Positions 19,474 through 28,781 are shown, numbered from the stretch's first letter. The stretch: 64,000 nt of DNA from Xanthomonas indica (GCF_040529045.1 NZ_CP131914.1:2836501-2900500); one strand, 5' to 3'. Program-made: numbers and translations. The notes: generated by a model not told the origin, from the letters alone.

Positions 19474-19871
19474 TGGGACGGCGGCTGTAGGCCGTGATCG
19501 GCAGACAAGCGCGCAGCGGTGCTGCGTGCTCGATCACCGTGATTGCCGCGACAGGGTGTTAGGCGGTCATGTGTTCCAGGCGTCGGGACTGAAGTCCCTC
19601 CCACAGTGCGCCGATCAACATTTCGCAACGTTTGCCTGCTGTAGGAGCGGCTTCAGCCGCGACGAGCGAAGCGAGATGCCAGCCGGTGTCGTCCGCGCTG
19701 GGCACAACGGGAATCTCTCGCCGGCGGTGCATTCTGTGGGGGTGTCGCAGCCCGCCTGCCGCCATCGCGACGCACCTGTAGGAGCGGCTTCAGCCGCGAC
19801 AAGCGTGATGAGCGGGACGCGCCCGGCCAAGCCGCGGCCAGCGCGCTCGTGCCACGCCCAATCCCAGAAAC
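19474..19871. repeat. intergenic stretch with three REP-like palindromes
   Basis: No gene is visible between the phosphoesterase and the terminator at 19872-19893. The stretch holds one GTCGGGACTGAAGTCCCTCC-type palindrome (19582-19605) and two GTAGGAGCGGCTTCAGCCGC-type palindromes (19641-19663 and 19778-19800). Confidence 0.8.
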
Positions 19872-19893
19872 AAAAAAACCTCCACGAAGGAGG
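19872..19893 (-). terminator. Rho-independent terminator (minus strand)
   Basis: A five-bp GC-rich stem (CCTCC/GGAGG) with loop TTCGT is followed by a run of seven T on the minus strand. Confidence 0.75.
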
Positions 19894-19988
19894 CCGACGA
19901 AGCGAGGTGATCCTGGCTGGCGAGCGGAGGCTGGCGGGCGGTTGGATCGGGGCGCAGCTGGCTGGCGAACACGGGCTGGCTTGCTGCG
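19872..19988 (-). ncRNA. candidate small RNA with intrinsic terminator
   Basis: On the minus strand a -10-like TAGAAT (20000-19995) is followed about 95 bases later by CCTCC-TTCGT-GGAGG and seven T (19893-19872), one of the few textbook Rho-independent terminators in this window. The span of about 117 nt contains no convincing ORF. The terminator lies about 270 bp beyond the stop of the minus-strand C13 peptidase gene, so it could alternatively end that operon. No good -35 box is seen. Confidence 0.4.
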
Positions 19989-20160
19989 GGAGGGATTCTA
20001 GCGATCCCGAGCGCGTCGCGATCGAACGCGAATCACTCTCATCTTTTCGGCGCGCTGGACCTGTGAGGGCTGGCGCGGCCGAGACCCGCACCGGCCGGCA
20101 AACGCGAGGTATCCGCACGCACCGTCGCCTGCAGGCGCCCCCGCGTCCCGCGCGGTGGCG

Positions 20161-21264
20161 TCAGCGTGCGGGCGTGGCCGCCGCCGGCGGTGCCGAGGCG
20201 TGCGCTGGCATCGGCGCGGCGGGGGCGGCTGTTGCACCGTGTTCGTCGGTCTGCTCGCCATCGGCCGCGTCCGTCGCGTCGTCCGCATCGGGTTCGGGAT
20301 ACGGATAGGGCGGCGCGGCGGCGTTCGGCAACTGCGCGCGCCAGTGCTGCAGCCATGTGCCGATGCGTGCACCGACGTACAGTTGCGGATACGACGGCGC
20401 TTCGCCCTCGGCCTGTTCGCGTGCGCTGATCTCGGCGCTGGCCAGGCGATAGCTTTCGACCATGTCGGTGGTGCGCGCCAGCGCGTCGATCAACCAGGCG
20501 CGACCGAAATAGGTGGCGCTGGCGGTGTTGCCGCAGCCGAACGAAGGGCGATCGCGGCGCGCGGCGGTGATGACCAGCGTGTCGGCGGTCTTCAGCGCCG
20601 GCACGAAGCCACCGGAGTAGCAGGCCGAAATCACGATGATGCGGTTGCGGATGCCGGCGTCGTCGAGCAGGCGGCGCAGCTCCTGCGGGGTGATGGTGTC
20701 GTACTCGGCATCCTCGCCGGGGCCGAACTGCAGATACAGCTCGTGCTGGTCGGTGCCGTGGCTGGTCAGGAACAGCAGCAGCGCGTCCTCGCGCGGGTCC
20801 ATCCGCTTGCCGATGCGGTCCAGGGTATCGGCCAGATTGTCGTAGGAGGCCTGCGGCGCGTAGGCGTGCGTGCCGAGATTGTCGCCGTGGTTGATCAGGG
20901 TGGCGATGCGCCCGGCGGCGCCGAAGCGCTGCGCGAACAACTGCCGCAGGTACAGCACTTCGTTGCGGAACACGTCCTCGCTGGCGTCGCCGGCGAAGCC
21001 GACCACGTACAGGTCGGGGATGCCCGGACGCTGCGGCTGCAGCGCGTCCAGCGCCTGGCGCAACTGCGCCTGGTCGACCGGATCCTGCGCCGCCTCGTCC
21101 TGCGCGGTGTCGGCCGCGCCGGCCGGCATGGCGCCGGCATCGGAATGGCAGGCCGGCAGCGCCAGTGCCAGCAGCGCGGCCGGCAGCAGCCGGCCGCGCA
21201 ACACGGCGAGCGGGTGCCGCAACGCCGCCAGCGCGGCGATCGAGGCAGCGACGGGCCTGCGCAT
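20161..21264 (-). CDS. C13 (legumain/caspase-like) peptidase, predicted lipoprotein
   Basis: This 367-aa protein has an N-terminal hydrophobic segment ending in the lipobox ALPAC (Cys39), so it is probably lipid-anchored. The peptidase C13 domain shows the His motif LFLTSHGTDQH (His169) and the catalytic Cys motif VISACYSGGF (Cys215). FGAAGRIATLINHGDNLGT lies upstream of them. The C terminus is low-complexity, rich in Ala, Pro and Asp. It follows mtnC by eight bases on the same strand, apparently the last gene of the methionine-salvage operon, although a direct metabolic link is not obvious. Confidence 0.85.
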   Translation of the reverse strand: MRRPVAASIAALAALRHPLAVLRGRLLPAALLALALPACHSDAGAMPAGAADTAQDEAAQDPVDQAQLRQALDALQPQRPGIPDLYVVGFAGDASEDVFRNEVLYLRQLFAQRFGAAGRIATLINHGDNLGTHAYAPQASYDNLADTLDRIGKRMDPREDALLLFLTSHGTDQHELYLQFGPGEDAEYDTITPQELRRLLDDAGIRNRIIVISACYSGGFVPALKTADTLVITAARRDRPSFGCGNTASATYFGRAWLIDALARTTDMVESYRLASAEISAREQAEGEAPSYPQLYVGARIGTWLQHWRAQLPNAAAPPYPYPEPDADDATDAADGEQTDEHGATAAPAAPMPAHASAPPAAATPAR

Positions 21265-21272
21265 GCGCGGGC

Positions 21273-21971
21273 TCAGAAGCCCAGGTCGGCGAAGCTCTCC
21301 GCGCGGCGGTGGCCGTTGCAGGCCTCGCCCTGGCGCGGTTGCGGATAATCCTCGCGGCGGTCGATCAGCACCGTGTCCAGGCCGGCGGCGCGGGCCGCAT
21401 CCAGTTCGGCGACCACGTCGGACAGGAACACGATCTGCGCCGGCGCCACCCCGATCGCCTTGGCGATGCGGGCATAGCTGGGCTGCTCGCGCTTGCCGCC
21501 GATCTCGGTATCGAACCAGCCGGAGAACAGCCCGCGCAGGTCGCCGGCGTCGCTGTGGCCGAAGAACAGCTTCTGCGCCGGCACCGAGCCGGACGAGTAC
21601 ACGTACAGCGCACGGCCGTCGGCGTGCCAGCGGCGCAGCGCCGGCGCGGCATCGGGATAGATGTGCGCGGTGAAGTCGGCATCGCGGTAGCCGGCTTCCC
21701 AGATCATGCCCTGCAGCGCCTTCAGCGCGGTGTGCTTGCGGTCCTGGTCGATCCAGCCCTGCAGGGTCTCCACGATCACCGCATCGGTGCAGATGCCGCC
21801 GCACTCGCTGGCGACCGCGTCCAGCCACTGCCGTACCTGCGGCTGCTGGCCGTGCTCGCGCACGAAGCCGGGCAGGGCGCGGCGCGCGTAGGGGAACAGC
21901 ACGTCCTTGACGAAGGAGATGCTGCTGGTGGTGCCTTCGATGTCGGTGAGCACGACGCGCGGATCGGCCAT
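21273..21971 (-). CDS. mtnC: enolase-phosphatase E1
   Basis: This HAD-family bifunctional enzyme (232 aa) enolises and dephosphorylates 2,3-diketo-5-methylthiopentyl-1-phosphate to the acireductone in methionine salvage. The HAD motif I is [12 protein letters not shown] with Asp10. Motif II is the [14 protein letters not shown] segment and motif III lies near [13 protein letters not shown]. Its start is three bases from the mtnD stop, so the two are translationally linked. The product is used by MtnD. Confidence 0.95.
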   Translation of the reverse strand: MADPRVVLTDIEGTTSSISFVKDVLFPYARRALPGFVREHGQQPQVRQWLDAVASECGGICTDAVIVETLQGWIDQDRKHTALKALQGMIWEAGYRDADFTAHIYPDAAPALRRWHADGRALYVYSSGSVPAQKLFFGHSDAGDLRGLFSGWFDTEIGGKREQPSYARIAKAIGVAPAQIVFLSDVVAELDAARAAGLDTVLIDRREDYPQPRQGEACNGHRRAESFADLGF

Positions 21972-21974
21972 CGC

Positions 21975-22541
21975 TCAGTGCGCCTCGCCGCGCAGCTTCG
22001 CCTCGTAGCGCGGGAAGCGCTGGGCGATGTCGGTGCCGGTGAAGTGGCCGACCCAGCCATCCGGCTCGGTGAAGAAGCGGATCGCGACGAAGCGCGGCTC
22101 CGGCCCCATGTCGAACCAGTGGTGGGTGCCGTCGGGCACGGCGATCAGGTCGTTCTGCACGCACTCGATCTCGTAGACCTTGCCGTCCACGTGCAGGGTG
22201 AACAGGCCGGAACCGGCGACGAAGAAGCGGACCTCGTCTTCCTTGTGGAAGTGCTCGTCGAGGAACTTCTTGCGCATTTCCTCGCGCTGCGGGTTGTCCG
22301 GCGCGATGCTGACCACGTCCACGGTCTTGAAGCCGTTGGCGGCGACCAGACGATCGATGTCGGTCTTGTAGGCGGCCATGACCGCCTCCGGCGACGCGCC
22401 GGCCTCGATCGGCTGGTTGGCCTGCCAGCGCTCGAAGGTGACGCCGATCTTGCGCAGTTCGGCGGCGATCGCGTCGCCATCGCGGCTGTCGAACAGCGGC
22501 GCGTCGGGAGTGGTGTCGGCGAAGATGCGGAGTCGGCTCAT
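21975..22541 (-). CDS. mtnD: acireductone dioxygenase
   Basis: This cupin dioxygenase of 188 aa oxidises the acireductone to the keto precursor of methionine (with Fe) or to an off-pathway product (with Ni). The metal ligands are visible as EHFHKEDE (His97, His99, Glu103) and His141 in DGTHHWFD, matching the Klebsiella spacing. The length is typical. It sits 3 bp from mtnC and 93 bp from mtnB on the same strand. Confidence 0.95.
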   Translation of the reverse strand: MSRLRIFADTTPDAPLFDSRDGDAIAAELRKIGVTFERWQANQPIEAGASPEAVMAAYKTDIDRLVAANGFKTVDVVSIAPDNPQREEMRKKFLDEHFHKEDEVRFFVAGSGLFTLHVDGKVYEIECVQNDLIAVPDGTHHWFDMGPEPRFVAIRFFTEPDGWVGHFTGTDIAQRFPRYEAKLRGEAH

Positions 22542-22634
22542 GGCGGTGGGCGAAAGCGGCAGGGGGACGAAAAGGGTAGCAGGTGCGCAGCCGGCGACCG
22601 TTGCGGCGCTGGAACGCTGTCGCGCCGCGGCGGA

Positions 22635-23276
22635 TCAGCCGGCGGCGCGCAGCTTGCGCAGCTCCAGCTCGCAGTGCAGCAGGAACTCGAAGGCCTCCAG
22701 ATGGCGGCGCGCCTCGGCCATGTCGCGGCCCCAGGCGTACAGGCCGTGGCCGTCGATCAGGTAGCCCCACAGCGGCGCGCGGTCGAGCAGGGCGTCGACC
22801 TGCGCCGCCAGCACGGTCATGTCCTGGGTGTTGGCGAACACCGGCAGGTCCACCGCGGTCTCGTGGGTCTGGTTGCCGTGCAGCGCCTTCAGCAACTCAT
22901 AGCCTTCCAGGCGGATATGGCCCTGCGGCGCGTACAGGCGCGAAGCGATGGTCTGCACCGGGGAATGCGTGTGCAGAATGCAGCCGACCTCGGGGAAGCG
23001 CCGGTACAGCTGGGTGTGCAGCAGGGTCTCGGCGGAGGGGCGCAGCGGCCGGCCGACGGCCTGGCCGTCGAAGTCCACCACCATGATGTCGTCTTCGACC
23101 AGCCGGCCCTTGTCGCGACCGGAGACGGTGATCGCGGCATGCCGATCGTCCAGGCGGTGCGAGAAGTTGCTGCTGGTGGCGGGCGTCCAGCCGGCCTGCG
23201 AGAGTTCGCGGATGTTGTCGATCAGCAGGTGCGCCAGCGTGCGCAGGCGCTCGGAATCGTAGGGCAGTGCGTTCAT
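22635..23276 (-). CDS. mtnB: methylthioribulose-1-phosphate dehydratase
   Basis: This class II aldolase-fold dehydratase (213 aa) acts before MtnC in methionine salvage. Zinc-binding histidines are seen in [11 protein letters not shown] and in the C-terminal GHGLYAWG segment, and [10 protein letters not shown] is the substrate-phosphate loop. It is the first gene of the minus-strand set mtnB-mtnD-mtnC-C13 peptidase. mtnA and mtnK are not in this window. Confidence 0.95.
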   Translation of the reverse strand: MNALPYDSERLRTLAHLLIDNIRELSQAGWTPATSSNFSHRLDDRHAAITVSGRDKGRLVEDDIMVVDFDGQAVGRPLRPSAETLLHTQLYRRFPEVGCILHTHSPVQTIASRLYAPQGHIRLEGYELLKALHGNQTHETAVDLPVFANTQDMTVLAAQVDALLDRAPLWGYLIDGHGLYAWGRDMAEARRHLEAFEFLLHCELELRKLRAAG

Positions 23277-23393
23277 GCGCGTAGTGTAGGGCTTGGGGGT
23301 TGGATTGGGATGACAGGTGGCTGGATCCAAGCGCATCTGCTCATGCCGTACCCTCCCGCCAACCCGTCTCCAGACGGGTCACGAGCGGTCGGA

Positions 23394-23432
23394 CCCTCAC
23401 CCCAACCCCTCTCCCGGAGGGAGAGGGGCTTA
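23394..23432 (-). repeat. GC-rich palindromic repeat (family 2)
   Basis: ACCCTCACCCCAACCCCTCT followed by CCCGGAGGGAGAGGGGCT. The AGCCCCTCTCCC/GGGAGAGGGG stem recurs at 27143, 27301, 27459, 51311 and 51447. Here it lies between mtnB and the permease, six bases from the permease stop, and may serve as its terminator. Confidence 0.8.
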
Positions 23433-23438
23433 TGGCGC

Positions 23439-24872
23439 TCAGCCTTGGCTGCCGCGCAGGCGGCTGTGGCGGTAGCCGTAGCCGAAGTAGATCGCCAGGC
23501 CGATCGCCGTCCAGCCGGCCATCAGCATCCAGTTGTGCGCGGTCATCGCCGACAGCAGCGCCAGGCAGCTGAGCACGCCGGCGATGCAGATCGGCCAGGC
23601 GAACGGGATGCGGAACGGGCGCGGCAGGTCCGGCTGGGTGCGGCGCAGGATCAGCACGCCGGCGCAGACCGCGGCGAAGGCGATCAGGGTGCCCATCGAG
23701 GTCAGTTCGCCGAGCACGTCCAGCGGGAACAGCGCCGCCAGCAGGGCGATGCCGATGCCGGTGATCACGGTGTTGATGTGCGGGGTGCGGTAGGTCGGGT
23801 GGATCTTGGTGAACACCGGCGGCAGCAGGCCGTCGCGGGCGATGATCATGAAGATGCGCGGCTGGCCGATGATCATCACCAGCACCACCGAGGACAGGCC
23901 GATCAGCGCGCCGACCTCCACCACCACACGCAGCCAGCCCAGTTGCGGATGCGCCGCGACCGCGGTCACCACCGGCTCGTCGGTGCCCAGTTGCGCGAAC
24001 GGCACCAGCCCGGTCATCACCGCGGCCATGGCGATGTACAGCACGGTGCAGATCACCAGCGACAGGATCATGCCGATCGGCAGGTCGCGCTGCGGCCGGT
24101 GCGATTCCTGTGCCGCCACCGACACCGCCTCGAAGCCGATGTAGGCGAAGAACACCATCGCCGCGCCGCGCAGCACGCCGTCCAGGCCGTACTTGCCCGG
24201 GCCTTCGTTGGCGGGGATGAACGGGTGCCAGTTGGCCGGATCCACGTACTTCCAGCCGGCGGCGATGACCAGCACGATCAGGCCGCTCTTCAGCACCACC
24301 ATCGCCATGTTCATCGCCGAGGACTTGCGGATGCCGACATAACACAGCCAGGTCAGCAGCAGCACGATGCCGGCCGCGGGCAGGTTGGCGATCGCGCCAG
24401 TGGGCTGCAGCTTGCCGTCCAGCGGTGCATTGACCAGGGCCGCGGGCAGGTGGATGTTGAAGTGGTCGAGCAGGCTGAGGAAGTAGCCGGTCCAGCTGAC
24501 CGCCACTGCCGAGGCCGACACGCCGTACTCGAGCACCAGCATCCAGCCGATGAACCAGGCCGCCAGCTCGCCGAAGGTGGCGTAGGTGTAGGTGTAGGCG
24601 CTGCCGGAGACCGGCACCATCGCCGCGAACTCGGCGTAGGCCAGTGCGCAGAACGCGCAGCACACCGCGGCCAGCACGAACGAGAGCATGATCGCCGGCC
24701 CGGCGTGGTTGGCCGCGGCCTGGCCGGTGATGACGAAGATGCCGCCGCCGATCACCGCGCCGATGCCCAGCGCGGTCAGGCCCCAGGGGCCGAGCGCGCG
24801 TTGCAGGCCCAGCCCGCCGGCGTCCTCGTGGCTGGCGTGGGGGTGTTTGGTGGCCAAGAGTTGTTTGAGCAT
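23439..24872 (-). CDS. APC-superfamily amino acid permease
   Basis: A 477-aa inner-membrane transporter with about twelve hydrophobic segments. The first helix has the APC signature IGAVIGGGIFVITGQAAANH. It is followed by LAYAEFAAMVPVSGSAYTYTYA and FAYIGFEAVSVAAQES in helices 3 and 6, typical of the cationic amino acid transporter branch. Substrate is not evident. It lies 85 bp downstream of a paralogous permease on the same strand (about half-identical by eye), suggesting tandem duplication. Confidence 0.9.
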   Translation of the reverse strand: MLKQLLATKHPHASHEDAGGLGLQRALGPWGLTALGIGAVIGGGIFVITGQAAANHAGPAIMLSFVLAAVCCAFCALAYAEFAAMVPVSGSAYTYTYATFGELAAWFIGWMLVLEYGVSASAVAVSWTGYFLSLLDHFNIHLPAALVNAPLDGKLQPTGAIANLPAAGIVLLLTWLCYVGIRKSSAMNMAMVVLKSGLIVLVIAAGWKYVDPANWHPFIPANEGPGKYGLDGVLRGAAMVFFAYIGFEAVSVAAQESHRPQRDLPIGMILSLVICTVLYIAMAAVMTGLVPFAQLGTDEPVVTAVAAHPQLGWLRVVVEVGALIGLSSVVLVMIIGQPRIFMIIARDGLLPPVFTKIHPTYRTPHINTVITGIGIALLAALFPLDVLGELTSMGTLIAFAAVCAGVLILRRTQPDLPRPFRIPFAWPICIAGVLSCLALLSAMTAHNWMLMAGWTAIGLAIYFGYGYRHSRLRGSQG

Positions 24873-24957
24873 GGAGCGGTTCCAGCCGGGCGCGGCGCGC
24901 GAGGAAGAGGGGATGAACGCGAAGACCGGCGCGGGCGCCGGTCTTCGGGGGAGTGGA

Positions 24958-26430
24958 TCAGGCCTTGGCGGCCAGGCGGCTGTTGCGGATGCCGTAGAAG
25001 AAGTAGATGCACAGGCCGATCAGGGTCCAGCCGACGAACACCTTCCAATGCTCCTGGAACGCCTGGAAGAACAGGCCCACGCAGAACAGCGCGCCCAGCG
25101 GACACACCGCCCAGAACAGCGGCACCCGGAACGGACGCGGCAGATCGGGACGGGTGAAGCGCAGCACCATCACGCCGACGCAGACCGTGGCGAAGGCGAG
25201 CAGGGTGCCCATCGACACCAGTTCGCCGAGCACGTCCAGCGGGATCAGCCCGGCCAGCAGCGCGGCCAGCACGCCGACCACCACGGTGCCGACGTAGGGG
25301 GTGTGGAAGCGGCGGTGCACCTTGCCGAACAGCTTCGGCAGCAGGCCGTCGCGCGCCATGGTGTAGAAGATGCGCGGCTGCGCCATCAGCATCACCAGCA
25401 CCACCGAGGACAGGCCGGCGATGGCGCCGATCTCGACGAAGGTCTTCAGCCAGGCCAGGTGCGGGTAGTGCTCCAGCGCGGTGGCCACCGGCTTGGCGGT
25501 ACCGAGTTGGGTGTAGGGCAGCAGGCCGGTCAGCACTGCGCAGACGATGATGTAGATGATGGTGCAGATGGCCAGCGACACCAGGATGCCGATCGGCATG
25601 TTCTTCTGCGGGTCCTTGGTCTCGCCGGCCGAGGTGGAGACCGCATCGAAGCCGATGTAGGAGAAGAACACGATGGAGGCGGCGCGGAAGATGCCGCTCC
25701 AGCCGAACTCGCCTGGGCCGGTGTTTTCCGGGATGAACGGATGCCAGTTGTCCGGGTTGATGTAGAAGATGCCGACGCCGACGAACAGGCAGATCACCAG
25801 CACCTTGATCGCCACCACGATGGCGTTGACGAAGGCCGACTGGGTGACGCCGATGTAGCACAGCGTGCTGACCGCGGCCACGATCAGCACCGCCGGCAGG
25901 TTGACGATGTTGCCCGAGGCCACGAACGCATGGCCGGTCCAGGTCAGCGGCGCGCTGGCCAGTTCCGCGGGGAAGGGCAGGCCGAGGGTGCCGGTGACGA
26001 AGCTGATCAGGTAGGCCGACCAGCCGACCGCGACGCTGGAGCCGGCGAACAGGTACTCCAGCACCAGGCACCAGCCGATGAACCAGGCCACGCCTTCGCC
26101 GAGCGTGGCGTAGGAATACGAGTAGGCGCTGCCGGAGACCGGCAGCATCGCCGCGAACTCGGCGTAGCACAGGCCGGCGAAGGCGCAGGCCAGGCCGGCG
26201 AACACGAACGACAGCATCACCGCGGGGCCGGCATGATTGGCCGCGGCCTGGCCGGTGAGCACGAAGATGCCGGCGCCGATCACCGCGCCGATGCCAAGCA
26301 GGATCAGGTGTCTGGCGGTGAGGGTGCGTTTGAGGGTGGCTTCGCCCTCCAGACTGCCTTCGAACGGTTCGCCGGCATCGACGTGACCGGCGGGTTCGAT
26401 CGGCTTGACCCTCAGCAGAGACTTGAGCAT
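24958..26430 (-). CDS. APC-superfamily amino acid permease
   Basis: A 490-aa paralogue of the neighbouring permease, with the same IGAVIGAGIFVLTGQAAANH helix-1 signature, LCYAEFAAMLPVSGSAYSYSYA and FFSYIGFDAVSTSAGET. It has about twelve membrane segments and a roughly 40-residue cytoplasmic N terminus. ATG 26430 is preferred because GGGG lies nine bases upstream; an in-frame ATG at 26439 would add three residues. The substrate is unknown. Confidence 0.9.
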   Translation of the reverse strand: MLKSLLRVKPIEPAGHVDAGEPFEGSLEGEATLKRTLTARHLILLGIGAVIGAGIFVLTGQAAANHAGPAVMLSFVFAGLACAFAGLCYAEFAAMLPVSGSAYSYSYATLGEGVAWFIGWCLVLEYLFAGSSVAVGWSAYLISFVTGTLGLPFPAELASAPLTWTGHAFVASGNIVNLPAVLIVAAVSTLCYIGVTQSAFVNAIVVAIKVLVICLFVGVGIFYINPDNWHPFIPENTGPGEFGWSGIFRAASIVFFSYIGFDAVSTSAGETKDPQKNMPIGILVSLAICTIIYIIVCAVLTGLLPYTQLGTAKPVATALEHYPHLAWLKTFVEIGAIAGLSSVVLVMLMAQPRIFYTMARDGLLPKLFGKVHRRFHTPYVGTVVVGVLAALLAGLIPLDVLGELVSMGTLLAFATVCVGVMVLRFTRPDLPRPFRVPLFWAVCPLGALFCVGLFFQAFQEHWKVFVGWTLIGLCIYFFYGIRNSRLAAKA

Positions 26431-26599
26431 TCGGTGCATCCCCAGGTGGCGGTACGGGGCAAGCGGCCCCGGCAATGGCGAAGCGCCGGGCCCACAGCGG
26501 GCGACGCAAGCGTCGTACCATGCCAAAGCCGGCCGGCCGCCACAAGCCGCGCCGCACCGTGGACGGCGATAATGGCCGCCCCCGAACGCGAGAACGCCG

Positions 26600-27142
26600 A
26601 TGCCGGAGTCGTCCCTACGCCAGCAGTTGCAGGCCCATGCCCGGCACTGCCCGGATCAGGCCGAGGTCGCCGCGCAGTTCCTGGCCTTGCTGGACGATGC
26701 CGCCGATCCGTTTGTGCGCGCACGCCTGGACGGCCATTTCACCGGCTCGGCCTGGCTGGTCAGCGCCGACGGTATGCGCACCTTGCTGACCCATCACCGC
26801 AAGCTGCAGCGCTGGCTGCAACTGGGCGGGCACGCCGACGGCGACCGCGATCTGGCGCGGGTGGCGTTGAAAGAGGCCGAGGAAGAGTCGGGGCTGCCTG
26901 GCCTGGCGCTGGAGGATGGCGCGATCTTCGACCTGGACCGGCACTGGATTCCCGCCCGCGGCGACGTGCCGGGGCACTGGCATTACGACGCACGCTACGT
27001 GGTCCGTGCGGGCGCCGACGAAGCCTTCGCGGTCAGCGAAGAATCGCTGGCCCTGGCCTGGCGCCGGATCGCGGACCTGATGGACGAAGCAGACCTGGAT
27101 CCGTCGCTACAGCGCATGGCGCGCAAGTGGCTGCAACGATAA
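26600..27142 (+). CDS. NUDIX hydrolase
   Basis: A 180-aa cytoplasmic protein. The Nudix box appears as GGHADGDRDLARVALKEAEE followed by ESGL. The EAEEES glutamates that bind metal are present, but the canonical RE is KE and the first conserved Glu is not in its usual place. A nucleoside diphosphate derivative is the likely substrate class, but nothing in the sequence names it. It is divergent from the permease at 26430. Its stop codon runs straight into a tandem repeat array. Confidence 0.8.
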   Translation: MPESSLRQQLQAHARHCPDQAEVAAQFLALLDDAADPFVRARLDGHFTGSAWLVSADGMRTLLTHHRKLQRWLQLGGHADGDRDLARVALKEAEEESGLPGLALEDGAIFDLDRHWIPARGDVPGHWHYDARYVVRAGADEAFAVSEESLALAWRRIADLMDEADLDPSLQRMARKWLQR

Positions 27143-27520
27143 GCCCCTCTCCCCCCGGGAGAGGGGTTGGGGTGAGGGTGGGGCGCGCAGCGCACGCGGT
27201 GTTTCGACTGCACGAGGCTGCGCCCGGACCCTCATCCGCCCCTTCGGGGCACCTTCTCCCGGCGGGAGAAGGGAAAAGCCGGCTTTGGTCGGATGGCTGA
27301 GCCCCTCTCCCCTCGGGAGAGGGATTGGGGTGAGGGTGGGGCGCGCAGCGCGGGCGGTGTTTGGGCTGCACGAGGCTGCGCCCGGACCCTCATCCGCCCC
27401 TGCGGGGCATCTTCTCCCGGCGGGAGAAGGGAGAAGCCGGCTCCGGTCGGATGGCTGAGCCCCTCTCCCCCCGGGAGAGGGGTTGGGGTGAGGGTACGGG
27501 CGCGCAGCGCAACCACGAAT
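27143..27520. repeat. 158-bp tandem repeat array of family-2 palindromes
   Basis: GCCCCTCTCCCC recurs at 27143, 27301 and 27459, exactly 158 bp apart: two full units and a partial third. Each unit has an AGCCCCTCTCCC.GGGAGAGGGG stem and a CCGCCCC-GGGGC / CTTCTCCCGGCGGGAGAAGG double stem. This fills the gap between the convergent NUDIX and serA genes, and no gene is visible. It may act as a bidirectional terminator. Confidence 0.85.
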
Positions 27521-27539
27521 CCCCAATCCCCAATCCCCG
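27521..27539. repeat. GGGGATT-type short repeat
   Basis: AATCCCCAATCCCCAATCCC lies next to the serA stop. Similar AATGGGGAATAGGGAATC-type runs occur near 28920, 34247 and 34318. Confidence 0.6.
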
Positions 27540-28781
27540 CTAGTAAAGAATGCGCGTCCGCAACGTCCCGGCCACCTGCGCCAGTTCGTCCTTCAGCACC
27601 GCCGCCAGTTCCTCGCTGGCGTCGACGTCGATCACCACGTAGCCGACCTTGGGGTCGGTGCGTAGGAACTGGCCGTCGATGTTGACGTTGTGGCGCGAGA
27701 ACAGTTCGTTGATCTGCGACAGCACACCCGGCACGTTGCGGTGGATGTGCAGCAGGCGCAGGCTCTCGGCGTGCTCGGGCAGGGTCACTTCGGGGAAGTT
27801 CACCGCCGACAGGGTGCTGCCGTTGTCGCTGTAGCGCACCAGCTTGGCCGCCACTTCCACACCGATGTTGTCCTGCGCCTCCAGCGTGCTGCCGCCGACG
27901 TGCGGGGTCAGGATCACGTTGTCGTGCGCGGCCAGCGGCGATTCGAACAGGTCGCCGTTGCCCTTGGGCTCGATCGGGAACACGTCCACCGCGGCGCCGC
28001 CGATGTGGCCGCTGCGCAGCGCGGCGTCCAGCGCGTCGATGTCGATCACGGTGCCGCGCGAGGCGTTGATCAGGTGCGCGCCCGGCTTCATCTGCGCCAG
28101 TTGCGCCGCGCCGATCATGTCGCGGGTGGCCGCGGTTTCCGGCACGTGCAGGGTGACCACATCCGAGCGCGCCAGCAGGTCGTCCAGGTCGGTGGCGGTG
28201 CGGGCGTTGCCCAGCGACAGCTTGGTCTCGATGTCGTGGAAGATCACCTGCATGCCCAGCGACTCGGCCAGCACGCCGACCTGGGTGCCGATGTGGCCGT
28301 AGCCGACGATGCCCAGCACCTTGCCGCGGGTCTCGTGGCTGCCGGCGGCCGACTTCGACCAGCCGCCGCGGTGGCACTCGGCGTTCTTCTGCGGAATGCC
28401 GCGCAACAGCAGGATGGCCTCGGCGATCACCAGCTCGGCGACGCTGCGGGTATTGGAGTAGGGCGCATTGAACACCGGGATACCGGCCAGTTCGGCCGCG
28501 TCCAGGTCGACCTGGTTGGTGCCGATGCAGAAGCAGCCGACCGCGATCAGCCGCTTGGCGTGGGCCAGCACTTCGGCGCTGAGCTGCGTGCGCGAGCGGA
28601 TGCCGACGATGTGCGCCTCGGCGATGCGCTGCTTGAGCTCGTCTTCCGGCAACGACTTGGCGTGCAGCTCGATCTGCGAGTAGCCGGCCGCGCGGAACAC
28701 GTCGACGGCGGTCTGGCTGATGCCTTCGAGCAGCAGCACGCGGATATCCTGCTTCGGAAACGAGGTCTTCTTGGGCGACAT
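27540..28781 (-). CDS. serA: D-3-phosphoglycerate dehydrogenase
   Basis: This 413-aa NAD-dependent enzyme makes 3-phosphohydroxypyruvate, the first step of serine synthesis. The Rossmann motif is LGIVGYGHIGTQVGVLAE. Catalytic Arg is in INASRGTVID, Glu in FPIEPKG, and His in ILTPHVGGST. A C-terminal ACT domain (about residues 340-413) with IHRNVPGVLSQINELF fits the serine-inhibited E. coli-type enzyme. Known members also reduce 2-oxoglutarate to D-2-hydroxyglutarate. The divergent neighbour encodes the matching D-2-hydroxyacid dehydrogenase. Confidence 0.95.
   Translation of the reverse strand: MSPKKTSFPKQDIRVLLLEGISQTAVDVFRAAGYSQIELHAKSLPEDELKQRIAEAHIVGIRSRTQLSAEVLAHAKRLIAVGCFCIGTNQVDLDAAELAGIPVFNAPYSNTRSVAELVIAEAILLLRGIPQKNAECHRGGWSKSAAGSHETRGKVLGIVGYGHIGTQVGVLAESLGMQVIFHDIETKLSLGNARTATDLDDLLARSDVVTLHVPETAATRDMIGAAQLAQMKPGAHLINASRGTVIDIDALDAALRSGHIGGAAVDVFPIEPKGNGDLFESPLAAHDNVILTPHVGGSTLEAQDNIGVEVAAKLVRYSDNGSTLSAVNFPEVTLPEHAESLRLLHIHRNVPGVLSQINELFSRHNVNIDGQFLRTDPKVGYVVIDVDASEELAAVLKDELAQVAGTLRTRILY

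Noticed and set aside
19790-19972. 60-aa minus-strand ORF over the candidate small RNA
   Set aside because: It runs through the terminator hairpin and T-run and into a REP copy, with a GTG start and no ribosome-binding site.
27143-27520. CRISPR array
   Set aside because: The spacing of 158 bp, only two to three units, and identical rather than unique intervening sequence rule it out. There are no cas genes.
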